Positions 1 through 5,608 of a DNA stretch of 5,608 nucleotides are shown piece after piece. This DNA comes from Bacillota bacterium (GTDB taxonomy: Bacteria; Bacillota; Clostridia; Oscillospirales; Ruminococcaceae). The notes beneath the pieces were generated by a model. That model had not been told where the DNA came from. It saw nothing but the letters and a program-made list of their open reading frames with translations, and did not search any database. Position numbers and translations under genes: made by a program. The DNA lies in assembly GCA_023395435.1 (NCBI GenBank), contig JAEWZG010000040.1:1-5608 (forward strand), written 5' to 3'. Position 1 is the stretch's first letter, and every line of letters starts with the position of its first letter.

Positions 1-21
1 ATAATACACAAAACCGCATTG

Positions 22-45
22 ACGGGTAATGAATCCATTACCCGT
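22..45. promoter_or_regulatory. 10-bp perfect inverted repeat (hairpin) ahead of purF
   Basis: The arms ACGGGTAATG (22-31) and CATTACCCGT (36-45) are exact reverse complements around a 4-base loop, AATC. The following bases (46-58) are AT-rich but not a clean T run, so it is only a fair candidate for an intrinsic terminator of an upstream gene. A TTGACG that resembles a -35 box lies at 19-24 and a weak TAATAT lies at 45-50, but their 20-base spacing is too long for a convincing promoter. The repeat could therefore be a terminator, an attenuator-like leader hairpin, or an operator. The repeat itself is certain; its role is not. Confidence 0.6.
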
Positions 46-69
46 AATATTGTTTATTCCCAAAAATCT

Positions 70-74
70 GGAGG
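70..74 (+). promoter_or_regulatory. purF ribosome binding site (decides the start)
   Basis: GGAGG stands 5 bases before the ATG at 80. An in-frame ATG at 29 would add 17 residues, but it falls inside the inverted repeat and has no purine-rich site before it. The ATG at 80 is therefore the supported start, and it leaves the short leader peptide expected for PurF. Confidence 0.9.
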
Positions 75-79
75 TTTTT

Positions 80-1522
80 ATGTTTGATAAATTAAAGGAA
101 GAATGCGGCGTTTTCGGTATATACAGCACTGAACGTACTGATGTTGCTGTTTCAACTTATTATGGCTTGTATGCACTTCAACACAGAGGACAGGAAAGCT
201 GTGGTATTGTTGTAAATGACGATGGTATTTTCTCTCATCATAAGGATATCGGACTTGTAAACGAAGTCTTTAATAAAGATGTTCTTGCAAAGCTTGGACA
301 AGGTAAGATTGCTATCGGGCACGTTCGTTACGGAACAACTGGTATTTCAAACCGCACAAACACACAGCCACTTGTTGTAAGACACGTTAAAGGCCCTATG
401 GCTATTGCTCATAACGGAAATCTTACTAACGCTGCTGAACTTCGTGAAGAATATGAACTCAATGGTGGAATATTCCACACAACAAATGATACAGAAGTAA
501 TCTCATATGCGATTACTGAAAAACGTCTTGAAACAGGTTCAATTGAAGAGGCTGTTGAACAGGCTATGTACAAGGTAAAGGGTGCTTATTCACTTGTTGT
601 AATGTCACCAAGAAAACTAATTGCTGCTCGTGATAAGACAGGCTTCAGACCTTTATGCCTCGGAAAAACAAAGACTGGTGCTTATGTTGTTTCAAGTGAG
701 AGCTGTGCACTTGATTCAATAAATGCAGATTTTATCAGAGATATCAAACCTGGTGAAATTGTTGTAATTGAGAATAATCAGTTGCGTTCTATTACAACAC
801 ATTGCGGTCAAAAGGGGCAGATATGTGTTTTCGAATATGTTTATTTTGCAAGACCTGACTCTATAATTGAGGGTTATTCTGTTCATCACGCAAGGCTCCG
901 TGCTGGTGAATTTCTTTATAAGGAAAGTCCTTGTGAGGCTGATGTTGTTATCGGTGTACCTGACTCAGGGCTTGACGCTGCACTTGGTTTTTCACAGGCA
1001 AGCGGAATACCTTACGGTATAGGTTTTATCAAAAACAGATATGTAGGAAGAACATTCATTCAGCCAACGCAGGGCGAGCGTGAAAATCTTGTTCGCATAA
1101 AGCTTAATGCAATAAAAGAAACAGTAGCAGGCAAGCGTGTTGTTCTTATAGATGACTCAATCGTTCGTGGAACAACCTCTGCAAGAATTGTTAACCTTAT
1201 CCGTGAGGCTGGCGCTACTGAAGTACACATGAGAATATCTTCCCCACCTTTCATTAATCCTTGTTACTTTGGTACTGATATTGACAGTAAGGATAACCTT
1301 ATCGCCTGCAGAATGTCAGTCGATGAAATTTGTAAGGAGATAGGCTGTGACTCACTCGGTTACTTAAGTGTTGAGGGTGTTAGGACTATTGCTAAGGATG
1401 CTGACACTGATTTCTGCTGTGGATGCTTTACTGGTGACTATCCTGTTGAAGTTCCTGACGAAATGCCTAAGGATAAATTTGAAAGAAAAATCAATAATCA
1501 GTTATCACTAAATATAGATTAA
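80..1522 (+). CDS. purF: Amidophosphoribosyltransferase (glutamine PRPP amidotransferase), iron-sulfur type
   Basis: This cytosolic enzyme makes 5-phosphoribosylamine from PRPP and glutamine, the committed first step of de novo purine synthesis. At 480 residues it has full family length. The N-terminal Ntn-type glutaminase domain starts at Cys9 in ECGVFGIY, so residues 1-8 look like the propeptide removed to expose the catalytic cysteine. Glutaminase motifs follow: GHVRYGTTG (80-88), AHNGNL (110-115) and NDTEV (136-140). The phosphoribosyltransferase domain carries the PRPP loop VVLIDDSIVRGTT (354-366). Cys249, Cys410, Cys446 and Cys449 (in FCCGCFTG) sit where the Bacillus subtilis enzyme binds its [4Fe-4S] cluster, unlike the cluster-free E. 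coli type. An in-frame start at 29 was rejected in favour of the ATG with GGAGG 5 bases upstream. A 28-base gap leads to purM. Feedback inhibition by purine nucleotides is expected from the family. Confidence 0.98.
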   Translation: MFDKLKEECGVFGIYSTERTDVAVSTYYGLYALQHRGQESCGIVVNDDGIFSHHKDIGLVNEVFNKDVLAKLGQGKIAIGHVRYGTTGISNRTNTQPLVVRHVKGPMAIAHNGNLTNAAELREEYELNGGIFHTTNDTEVISYAITEKRLETGSIEEAVEQAMYKVKGAYSLVVMSPRKLIAARDKTGFRPLCLGKTKTGAYVVSSESCALDSINADFIRDIKPGEIVVIENNQLRSITTHCGQKGQICVFEYVYFARPDSIIEGYSVHHARLRAGEFLYKESPCEADVVIGVPDSGLDAALGFSQASGIPYGIGFIKNRYVGRTFIQPTQGERENLVRIKLNAIKETVAGKRVVLIDDSIVRGTTSARIVNLIREAGATEVHMRISSPPFINPCYFGTDIDSKDNLIACRMSVDEICKEIGCDSLGYLSVEGVRTIAKDADTDFCCGCFTGDYPVEVPDEMPKDKFERKINNQLSLNID

Positions 1523-1550
1523 TTTCGCTTTGCGAGGAGAGAGGTATATT

Positions 1551-2585
1551 ATGAAAAGCTTTAGCAACAGTTATAAAGAGGCTGGCGTTGACGTTACTGC
1601 TGGTTACAAAGCAGTAGAGCTTATGAAGAAGCACGTTGCAAGAACTATGACAAGTGGCGTTCTATCTGGCATTGGTGGATTTGGCGGACTTTTTGAACTT
1701 GATATGACAGATATAAAGAAGCCTGTTCTTGTTTCTGGTACTGACGGTGTCGGAACAAAACTTAAAATTGCATTCCTTATGGATAAGCACAGCACTGTTG
1801 GTATTGACTGTGTTGCTATGTGCGTAAACGATATTATATGCTGCGGTGCAAAGCCACAGTTCTTCCTTGATTATATTGCAGTAGGAAAGAATGTTCCTGA
1901 GAAGGTTGCTCAAATTGTTTCAGGAATTGCTGATGGTTGTGTTATGGCTGACTGTGCACTTGTCGGCGGTGAAACTGCTGAAATGCCTGGTTTCTATCCT
2001 GTTGACGAATATGACCTTGCTGGTTTTTCTGTTGGTATTGTTGATAAGGATAAAATCTTAAAGCCTGAAAGTCAGAAGGCTGGTGATGTTATGATTGCAC
2101 TTCCTTCAAGCGGAGTTCACTCAAACGGCTTTTCACTTGTAAGAAAGGTTTTCCATGTTAATGAAGAAACACTTTCTAAGCATATTGAAGAACTTGATGG
2201 AACACTTGGAGAAGCACTTCTCACACCAACTAAAATATATGTAAAACCTATCACAGCACTTTTAAAAGAAGTTACTGTAAAATCAATCTCACACATCACA
2301 GGTGGTGGATTCTATGAAAATATTCCACGTTCACTTCCTGATGGAATTTCCTCTAAAATCAAGAAGGATGATGTTAAAGTCCTCCCTATCTTCAAGCTAA
2401 TTCAGAGAACTGGCAACATTCCTGAGAGAGATATGTTCAACACATTCAATATGGGTGTTGGTATGACTGTTGTTGTTGATAAGGCTGATGTTGACAAGGC
2501 TCTTGCTGTTCTTAAAGCAAATGGCGAGGATGCGTATGTTCTCGGCGAGCTTGTTGACAGCACTGAAGGAGTAATTATTGAATAA
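1551..2585 (+). CDS. purM: Phosphoribosylformylglycinamidine cyclo-ligase (AIR synthetase)
   Basis: PurM closes FGAM to aminoimidazole ribonucleotide with ATP, step 5 of purine synthesis, in the cytosol, usually as a homodimer. The 344-residue length is normal. Family motifs appear in order: YKEAGVDV near the N terminus (8-15), the nucleotide-binding GTDGVGTKLK (63-72), GGETAEMPGFY (139-149), HSNGFSLVR (190-198), HITGGGF (248-254) and FNMGVGM (299-305). No key segment is missing. The ATG at 1551 is chosen because GAGG (1541-1544) stands 6 bases upstream and the protein then opens with the usual N terminus. A TTG at 1530 would add 7 residues, but these are encoded by the ribosome binding site itself. 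Leucine codons are mostly CTT, with TTA about 2 of 27 by hand count, in contrast to the next two genes. Confidence 0.98.
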   Translation: MKSFSNSYKEAGVDVTAGYKAVELMKKHVARTMTSGVLSGIGGFGGLFELDMTDIKKPVLVSGTDGVGTKLKIAFLMDKHSTVGIDCVAMCVNDIICCGAKPQFFLDYIAVGKNVPEKVAQIVSGIADGCVMADCALVGGETAEMPGFYPVDEYDLAGFSVGIVDKDKILKPESQKAGDVMIALPSSGVHSNGFSLVRKVFHVNEETLSKHIEELDGTLGEALLTPTKIYVKPITALLKEVTVKSISHITGGGFYENIPRSLPDGISSKIKKDDVKVLPIFKLIQRTGNIPERDMFNTFNMGVGMTVVVDKADVDKALAVLKANGEDAYVLGELVDSTEGVIIE

Positions 2586-2602
2586 TTACAGGAGATGATT
2601 TT

Positions 2603-3073
2603 ATGAATATACTTTTAGTTATTGAGTCAAAGCATTTGGGTAATACACTGAAAATTGCGGAGTCTATGGCTGAAGTTGCCCCTATTACTATTGTTGATAC
2701 TAAGAAAGCTCAAGAGCTTGATATGAAAGATTTCGATATAGTCGGATTCGGTAGCGGTATTTATGCAGGGAAGCACGATAAAAGAATTCTTAAATTTGCT
2801 CAAGGCTTAAGTGACAATGAGGCTTATACATTTGTTATTTCAACAAGTGGCGGAGAAGACTATGATGATAATAATAAAGCTTTAATTAGTATTTTAAAAA
2901 AGAAGAACAAAACTGTACTTGACGTCTTTTCCTGCAAGGCACTTAATAAGTTCTTCATATTACGATTTACAGGTGGGTTAAACAAGGGACTCCCAAGCGA
3001 AAATGATTATAAAAACGCTCAGACTTTTATACGAAATGTTAATGATAATTATAAAAATACAAATTGTAATTAA
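2603..3073 (+). CDS. Flavodoxin-family protein (probable FMN-binding, role unknown)
   Basis: This 156-residue soluble protein has a flavodoxin-like fold. It opens with a short beta strand (NILLVIE) followed by ESKHLGNTLKIAE (8-20), which matches the FMN phosphate loop of flavodoxins (S-x-x-x-GNT-x-KIA). The segment VGFGSGIYAGKHDKRILKF (47-65) is the second characteristic loop and helix, FVISTSGG (77-84) is the third strand and loop, and GGLNKGLPSENDY (124-136) is a C-terminal motif seen in clostridial flavodoxin-domain proteins. From memory, relatives carry a CKGFDT-like motif where this protein has CKALNK (111-116), so that region may have drifted. HemG-like flavodoxins are an alternative relative. 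AGGAGA (2590-2595) precedes the ATG by 7 bases, and the gene starts 17 bases after purM. TTA is about 6 of 14 leucine codons, unlike the pur genes. It may carry electrons or act as an FMN oxidoreductase; the partner is unknown. Confidence 0.85.
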   Translation: MNILLVIESKHLGNTLKIAESMAEVAPITIVDTKKAQELDMKDFDIVGFGSGIYAGKHDKRILKFAQGLSDNEAYTFVISTSGGEDYDDNNKALISILKKKNKTVLDVFSCKALNKFFILRFTGGLNKGLPSENDYKNAQTFIRNVNDNYKNTNCN

Positions 3074-3092
3074 TTTTTATTAGGAGAATAAT

Positions 3093-3458
3093 ATGTGGAT
3101 TACTTATCTTGTGTTATTTCTATTTTTATCATTACTCTATATCGGAATTGGTGCTTTGATGTATAAATATCCGCCAAAGCAAGTTAATTATATTTTAGGT
3201 TACAGAACAACTATGTCAATGAAAAATGAGGAAACGTGGAAGTTTGCTAATGTTTATTGGGCAAAGACTTTTTTCATTGATGGATTGATATTATTAGCAC
3301 CTTCAATAATTATTCCTATTGTATGTAAAGAAAGTATTCATCTTGATGCTATTGCGACATCCTTCTCGTTCATATTAATACTTGCTATTATTCCAACTAT
3401 ATTACTAACAGAAAAAGCTCTTAGAAAGAAATTTGATAAGGATGGGAATTTAAAATAA
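3093..3458 (+). CDS. Small SdpI-family integral membrane protein
   Basis: This 121-residue protein has three predicted membrane helices at about 5-24, 60-79 and 88-106, and a basic, charged C-terminal tail (KALRKKFDKDGNLK). Between helices 1 and 2 lies NYILGYRTTMSMKNEETWKF (32-51) followed by AN (52-53), which fits the SdpI-family signature (GYRT, then a conserved Trp and an Ala-Asn pair). Bacillus subtilis SdpI is a longer protein that gives immunity to the SdpC toxin and sequesters the repressor SdpR. Neither an sdpC-like nor an sdpR-like gene is visible here, so an immunity role should not be assumed. The ribosome binding site AGGAGA (3082-3087) is 5 bases before the ATG. The gene lies 19 bases after the flavodoxin gene and 17 before purN. 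About 9 of 18 leucine codons are TTA, though a membrane protein's composition explains part of its AT richness. Confidence 0.82.
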   Translation: MWITYLVLFLFLSLLYIGIGALMYKYPPKQVNYILGYRTTMSMKNEETWKFANVYWAKTFFIDGLILLAPSIIIPIVCKESIHLDAIATSFSFILILAIIPTILLTEKALRKKFDKDGNLK

Positions 3459-3475
3459 CTAACGGCGGTGAAAGA

Positions 3476-4099
3476 ATGAAAAACATTGTTGTTCTTGTAT
3501 CGGGTGGCGGAACAAACCTTCAGGCACTTATTGATGCAATGAAGTCAGGGAAAATTTCAAACGGAAAAATAACCTGTGTAATTTCCTCGAATGCAAGTGC
3601 TTATGCTCTCGCAAGAGCTAAAGAAAATAGCATTCCTACCAGAATTATTGCAAGAAAAGAATTTGTTGACATAAAAGCTTACAGCAAAGCAATAAAGGAT
3701 GCTTTAATTGAAGAAAAAGCTGATCTTGTGGTTTTTGCTGGGTTCATGTCAATTCTCGACGAGCAGGTTGCTAGAGCATTCCCTTATAAGATGATAAATG
3801 TTCATCCTGCACTTATTCCATCATTCTGTGGAAAAGGTTTTTATGGTTTGCACGTACATGAGGCTGCGATATCTTCAGGAGTAAAGCTCACTGGTGCTAC
3901 TGTTCATTTCGTTACAGAAGTTTGCGACGGCGGACCTATTATTATTCAAAAAGCTGTTGAAGTAAAATACGGTGATACACCTGAAATACTGCAAAAGCGT
4001 GTCATGGAGCAGGCTGAGTGGGAAATCCTCCCGAAAGCTGTTTCTCTATTCTGTGAAGACAGAATTTTTATAGAAAATAATATAGCTTATTTTAAATAA
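3476..4099 (+). CDS. purN: Phosphoribosylglycinamide formyltransferase (GAR transformylase)
   Basis: PurN transfers a formyl group from 10-formyltetrahydrofolate to GAR, giving FGAR, step 3 of purine synthesis in the cytosol. Its 207 residues match the family. The N-terminal phosphate-binding loop is SGGGTNLQ (9-16). The catalytic trio of the E. coli enzyme (Asn106, His108, Asp144) corresponds to Asn108 and His110 in INVHPALIPSF and to Asp151 in VCDGGPII. The loop after the catalytic histidine contains FCGKGFYGLHVHE (117-129), longer than in E. coli and, from memory, usual in Firmicutes PurN. The ATG at 3476 is preceded by GGCGGTGA (3464-3471), one mismatch from the ideal GGAGGTGA. Leucine codons return to the CTT/CTC pattern, with TTA 1 of 13. 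The enzyme draws on the same folate cofactor as the AICAR transformylase downstream. Confidence 0.97.
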   Translation: MKNIVVLVSGGGTNLQALIDAMKSGKISNGKITCVISSNASAYALARAKENSIPTRIIARKEFVDIKAYSKAIKDALIEEKADLVVFAGFMSILDEQVARAFPYKMINVHPALIPSFCGKGFYGLHVHEAAISSGVKLTGATVHFVTEVCDGGPIIIQKAVEVKYGDTPEILQKRVMEQAEWEILPKAVSLFCEDRIFIENNIAYFK

Positions 4100-4121
4100 T
4101 TATCAGAAAGAGGTTTTACAC

Positions 4122-4835
4122 ATGAAATTGAACTCAGTGTCAGATTACCTAAAGGATAATGATTACCCTGGTAGGGGTATTGTTATTGGCAAGTCTAAAT
4201 GCGGCAGATATGCAGTAACAGCTTATTTCATAATGGGAAGAAGTGAAAACAGCCGTAACAGAATTTTTGTTGAAGATGGTGATGGTATAAGGACAAAGGC
4301 ATTTGATGAATCAAAGCTTGTTGACCCTTCTCTTATAATTTACTCTCCTGTCAAAGTTCTTAACAATAATCTTATTGTTACTAACGGCGACCAGACTGAT
4401 ACAATATACACAATGATGAATCAGAAATTTACTTTTGAACAGGCTCTCAGAACACGTTCATTTGAACCTGACTCACCAAACTTCACACCAAGAATTTCTG
4501 GATTGTTAAAGTTCATAGATTCAGACTTCACATATTTCCTCTCTATTTTAAAAAGCGCTGACGGGAATTCTGAATCCTGCGAAAGATTCACATACTCATA
4601 TCTTGCACCACTTAACGGTGTTGGGCATATTATACACACGTACAAATGTGATGGAAATCCTATCCCTTCTTTTGAAGGTGAACCAAAGAGGATTGAAATT
4701 AACGAAGATATTGACAGCTTTACAGATACATTGTGGAACAGCCTTAATGAAGACAATAAGGTTTCACTTTTTGTAAGATATGTCGATCTTCTCACTCATG
4801 AAGAAAATACAAAAATAGTAAACAAGAATAAATAG
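4122..4835 (+). CDS. purO: IMP cyclohydrolase, PurO type (stand-alone)
   Basis: This protein probably closes FAICAR to IMP, the last step of de novo purine synthesis. It shows the archaeal PurO/IMP_cyclohyd family pattern rather than the IMP cyclohydrolase domain of bacterial PurH. Visible motifs are YPGRGIVIG (15-23), YFIMGRSENSRNR (35-47), VTNGDQTDTIY (86-96) and FEPDSPNFTPRISG (114-127). Known PurO has an Ntn-hydrolase-like fold unrelated to PurH. At 237 residues it is somewhat longer than archaeal PurO (about 200), with a polar C-terminal end. The start ATG at 4122 follows GAAAGAGG (4106-4113) by 8 bases. The stop codon TAG overlaps the ribosome binding site of the next gene, the AICAR transformylase that makes its substrate, so the two are likely translated together. 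The assignment rests on motif recall and gene context; the symbol purO follows the archaeal family. Confidence 0.88.
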   Translation: MKLNSVSDYLKDNDYPGRGIVIGKSKCGRYAVTAYFIMGRSENSRNRIFVEDGDGIRTKAFDESKLVDPSLIIYSPVKVLNNNLIVTNGDQTDTIYTMMNQKFTFEQALRTRSFEPDSPNFTPRISGLLKFIDSDFTYFLSILKSADGNSESCERFTYSYLAPLNGVGHIIHTYKCDGNPIPSFEGEPKRIEINEDIDSFTDTLWNSLNEDNKVSLFVRYVDLLTHEENTKIVNKNK

Positions 4836-4839
4836 GAGG
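4834..4839 (+). promoter_or_regulatory. Ribosome binding site of the AICAR transformylase gene, overlapping the preceding stop
   Basis: A perfect AGGAGG begins inside the TAG stop (4833-4835) of the cyclohydrolase gene. It stands 8 bases before a TTG at 4848 but only 2 bases before an in-frame ATG at 4842. The spacing favours the TTG start. The overlap suggests translational coupling of the two genes. Confidence 0.8.
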
Positions 4840-4847
4840 AAATGAAA

Positions 4848-5608
4848 TTGGAAAAGGAATTGCTTTTAAAATACGGTTGTAACCCAAATCAGAAGCCTGC
4901 TAAAATATTTGTTGAGAATGGTGAACTCCCTATTGAAGTATTAAACGGCAGACCAGGATATATTAATTTTATGGATGCACTTAATGGCTGGCAGCTCGTA
5001 AAGGAACTTAAGGCTGCTACTGGAATTGCTGCTGCAACATCATTTAAGCATGTTTCACCTGCTGGTGTAGGGCTTGCATTGCCATTATCAGATACTCTTA
5101 AGAAAATATATTTTGTTGATGATTTAAAGCTTTCTCCACTCGCTTGTGCTTACGCAAGAGCAAGAGGTGCTGACAGAATGTCGTCATATGGTGATTTTAT
5201 CGCTCTTTCTGATGTATGTGATGAAGAAACTGCAACAATGATTTCAAGAGAAGTTTCTGACGGTATTATTGCTCCCGGCTATACCGACAAGGCACTTGAA
5301 ATACTCAAGGGCAAGAGAAAAGGCACATACAATATTATTAAGATAGATGAGAATTATGTTCCTGAAGCTATTGAGCACAAACAGGTTTTCGGTATCACTT
5401 TTGAACAAGGAAGAAACAAAATCAAGATTGATAATTCTGCTCTTGAAAATGTTGTTACTAACAATAAGAATATTCCTGATAATAAGAAGAATGACCTTAT
5501 TCTTGCTCTTATCACACTTAAATACACACAGTCAAACTCTGTATGCTATGCTTATGAGGGACAGGCTATTGGTATCGGTGCCGGACAGCAGTCAAGAATT
5601 CACTGTAC
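4848..5608 (+). CDS. purH: AICAR transformylase (stand-alone PurH C-terminal type), cut by the window end
   Basis: The enzyme formylates AICAR with 10-formyltetrahydrofolate to give FAICAR. The 253 visible residues run in frame with no stop to the window edge, so the 3' part is missing; single-domain relatives are about 390 residues. The N terminus goes straight into the transformylase domain (KYGCNPNQKPAKIF, 8-21) with no cyclohydrolase domain before it. The catalytic Lys-His pair is Lys67-His68 in SFKHVSPAGVG. Further motifs are YARARGADRMSSYGDF (102-117), SREVSDGIIAPGY (133-145), KYTQSNSVCYA (225-235; Asn230 aligns with the catalytic-site Asn of human ATIC) and IGIGAGQQSRIHC (241-253). These blocks resemble human ATIC more than E. 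coli PurH. The split naming in the literature would call this PurV. The TTG start is preferred because AGGAGG is 8 bases upstream; the ATG at 4842 would add two residues. Confidence 0.95.
   Translation, partial: MEKELLLKYGCNPNQKPAKIFVENGELPIEVLNGRPGYINFMDALNGWQLVKELKAATGIAAATSFKHVSPAGVGLALPLSDTLKKIYFVDDLKLSPLACAYARARGADRMSSYGDFIALSDVCDEETATMISREVSDGIIAPGYTDKALEILKGKRKGTYNIIKIDENYVPEAIEHKQVFGITFEQGRNKIKIDNSALENVVTNNKNIPDNKKNDLILALITLKYTQSNSVCYAYEGQAIGIGAGQQSRIHC

Noticed and set aside
29..79. In-frame ATG at 29 as the purF start, giving a 17-residue hydrophobic N-terminal extension
   Set aside because: It lies in the inverted repeat with no ribosome binding site. PurF needs a short propeptide before its catalytic cysteine, and the ATG at 80 with GGAGG gives that.
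1525..1535. TCGC-TTT-GCGA mini-hairpin between purF and purM
   Set aside because: A 4-bp stem with a 3-base loop is too short to support a regulatory claim, and there is no following T run.
1530..1550. TTG at 1530 as the purM start
   Set aside because: The extra residues are encoded by the purM ribosome binding site region, and the ATG at 1551 is well placed.
3051..3080. ATAAAAAT and ATTTTTAT inverted repeat at the end of the flavodoxin gene, as a terminator
   Set aside because: The stem is entirely A and T with a 14-base loop, so it would be very unstable, and the next gene starts 13 bases later. It is likely chance in AT-rich DNA.
3093..3458. The SdpI-family protein as part of a toxin-immunity system
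   Set aside because: No SdpC-like toxin, SdpR-like repressor or export gene is visible nearby, so the family name alone does not support it.
4421..4795. 124-residue minus-strand open frame inside the cyclohydrolase gene
   Set aside because: It lies fully within a well-supported gene, has no recognisable motif, and is best explained as a shadow frame. The other minus-strand frames within purF and purM were dropped for the same reason.

Overview
This window is a stretch of a purine biosynthesis operon from a low-GC Gram-positive anaerobe, most likely a member of the Clostridia (Oscillospiraceae/Lachnospiraceae-like). The evidence is the AT-rich codon use, the strong AGGAGG-type ribosome binding sites, the tight same-strand packing of genes, the iron-sulfur form of PurF, and the pairing of a PurO-type IMP cyclohydrolase with a separate AICAR transformylase. 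The genus cannot be fixed from the sequence alone.

Layout, all on the + strand. Positions 1-79 are a leader or intergenic segment with a perfect 10-bp inverted repeat and the purF ribosome binding site. Then come purF (80-1522), purM (1551-2585), a flavodoxin-family gene (2603-3073), a small SdpI-family membrane protein gene (3093-3458), purN (3476-4099), a PurO-type IMP cyclohydrolase gene (4122-4835), and the start of a stand-alone AICAR transformylase gene (about 4848 to beyond the window end). Gaps between genes are only 12-28 bases, each holding a ribosome binding site and no evident terminator, so all seven are probably co-transcribed. No stretch over 300 bases lacks a gene, and no RNA gene, insertion sequence or CRISPR array was seen.

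The five purine enzymes cover step 1 (PurF, PRPP amidotransferase), step 3 (PurN, GAR transformylase), step 5 (PurM, AIR synthetase) and the last two steps to IMP (AICAR transformylase, then IMP cyclohydrolase). In most bacteria the last two steps are carried by one bifunctional PurH. Here they are two adjacent genes, the cyclohydrolase is of the unrelated PurO type, and the transformylase looks closer to the animal ATIC C-terminal region than to E. coli-type PurH.

The main oddity is the flavodoxin plus SdpI pair placed between purM and purN. Neither has a known role in purine synthesis, and both use the leucine codon TTA much more than the flanking pur genes, which suggests an inserted two-gene cassette. 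I see no strong evidence of a wholly new biological system. The best leads are this cassette, the split last-step genes, and the hairpin ahead of purF.
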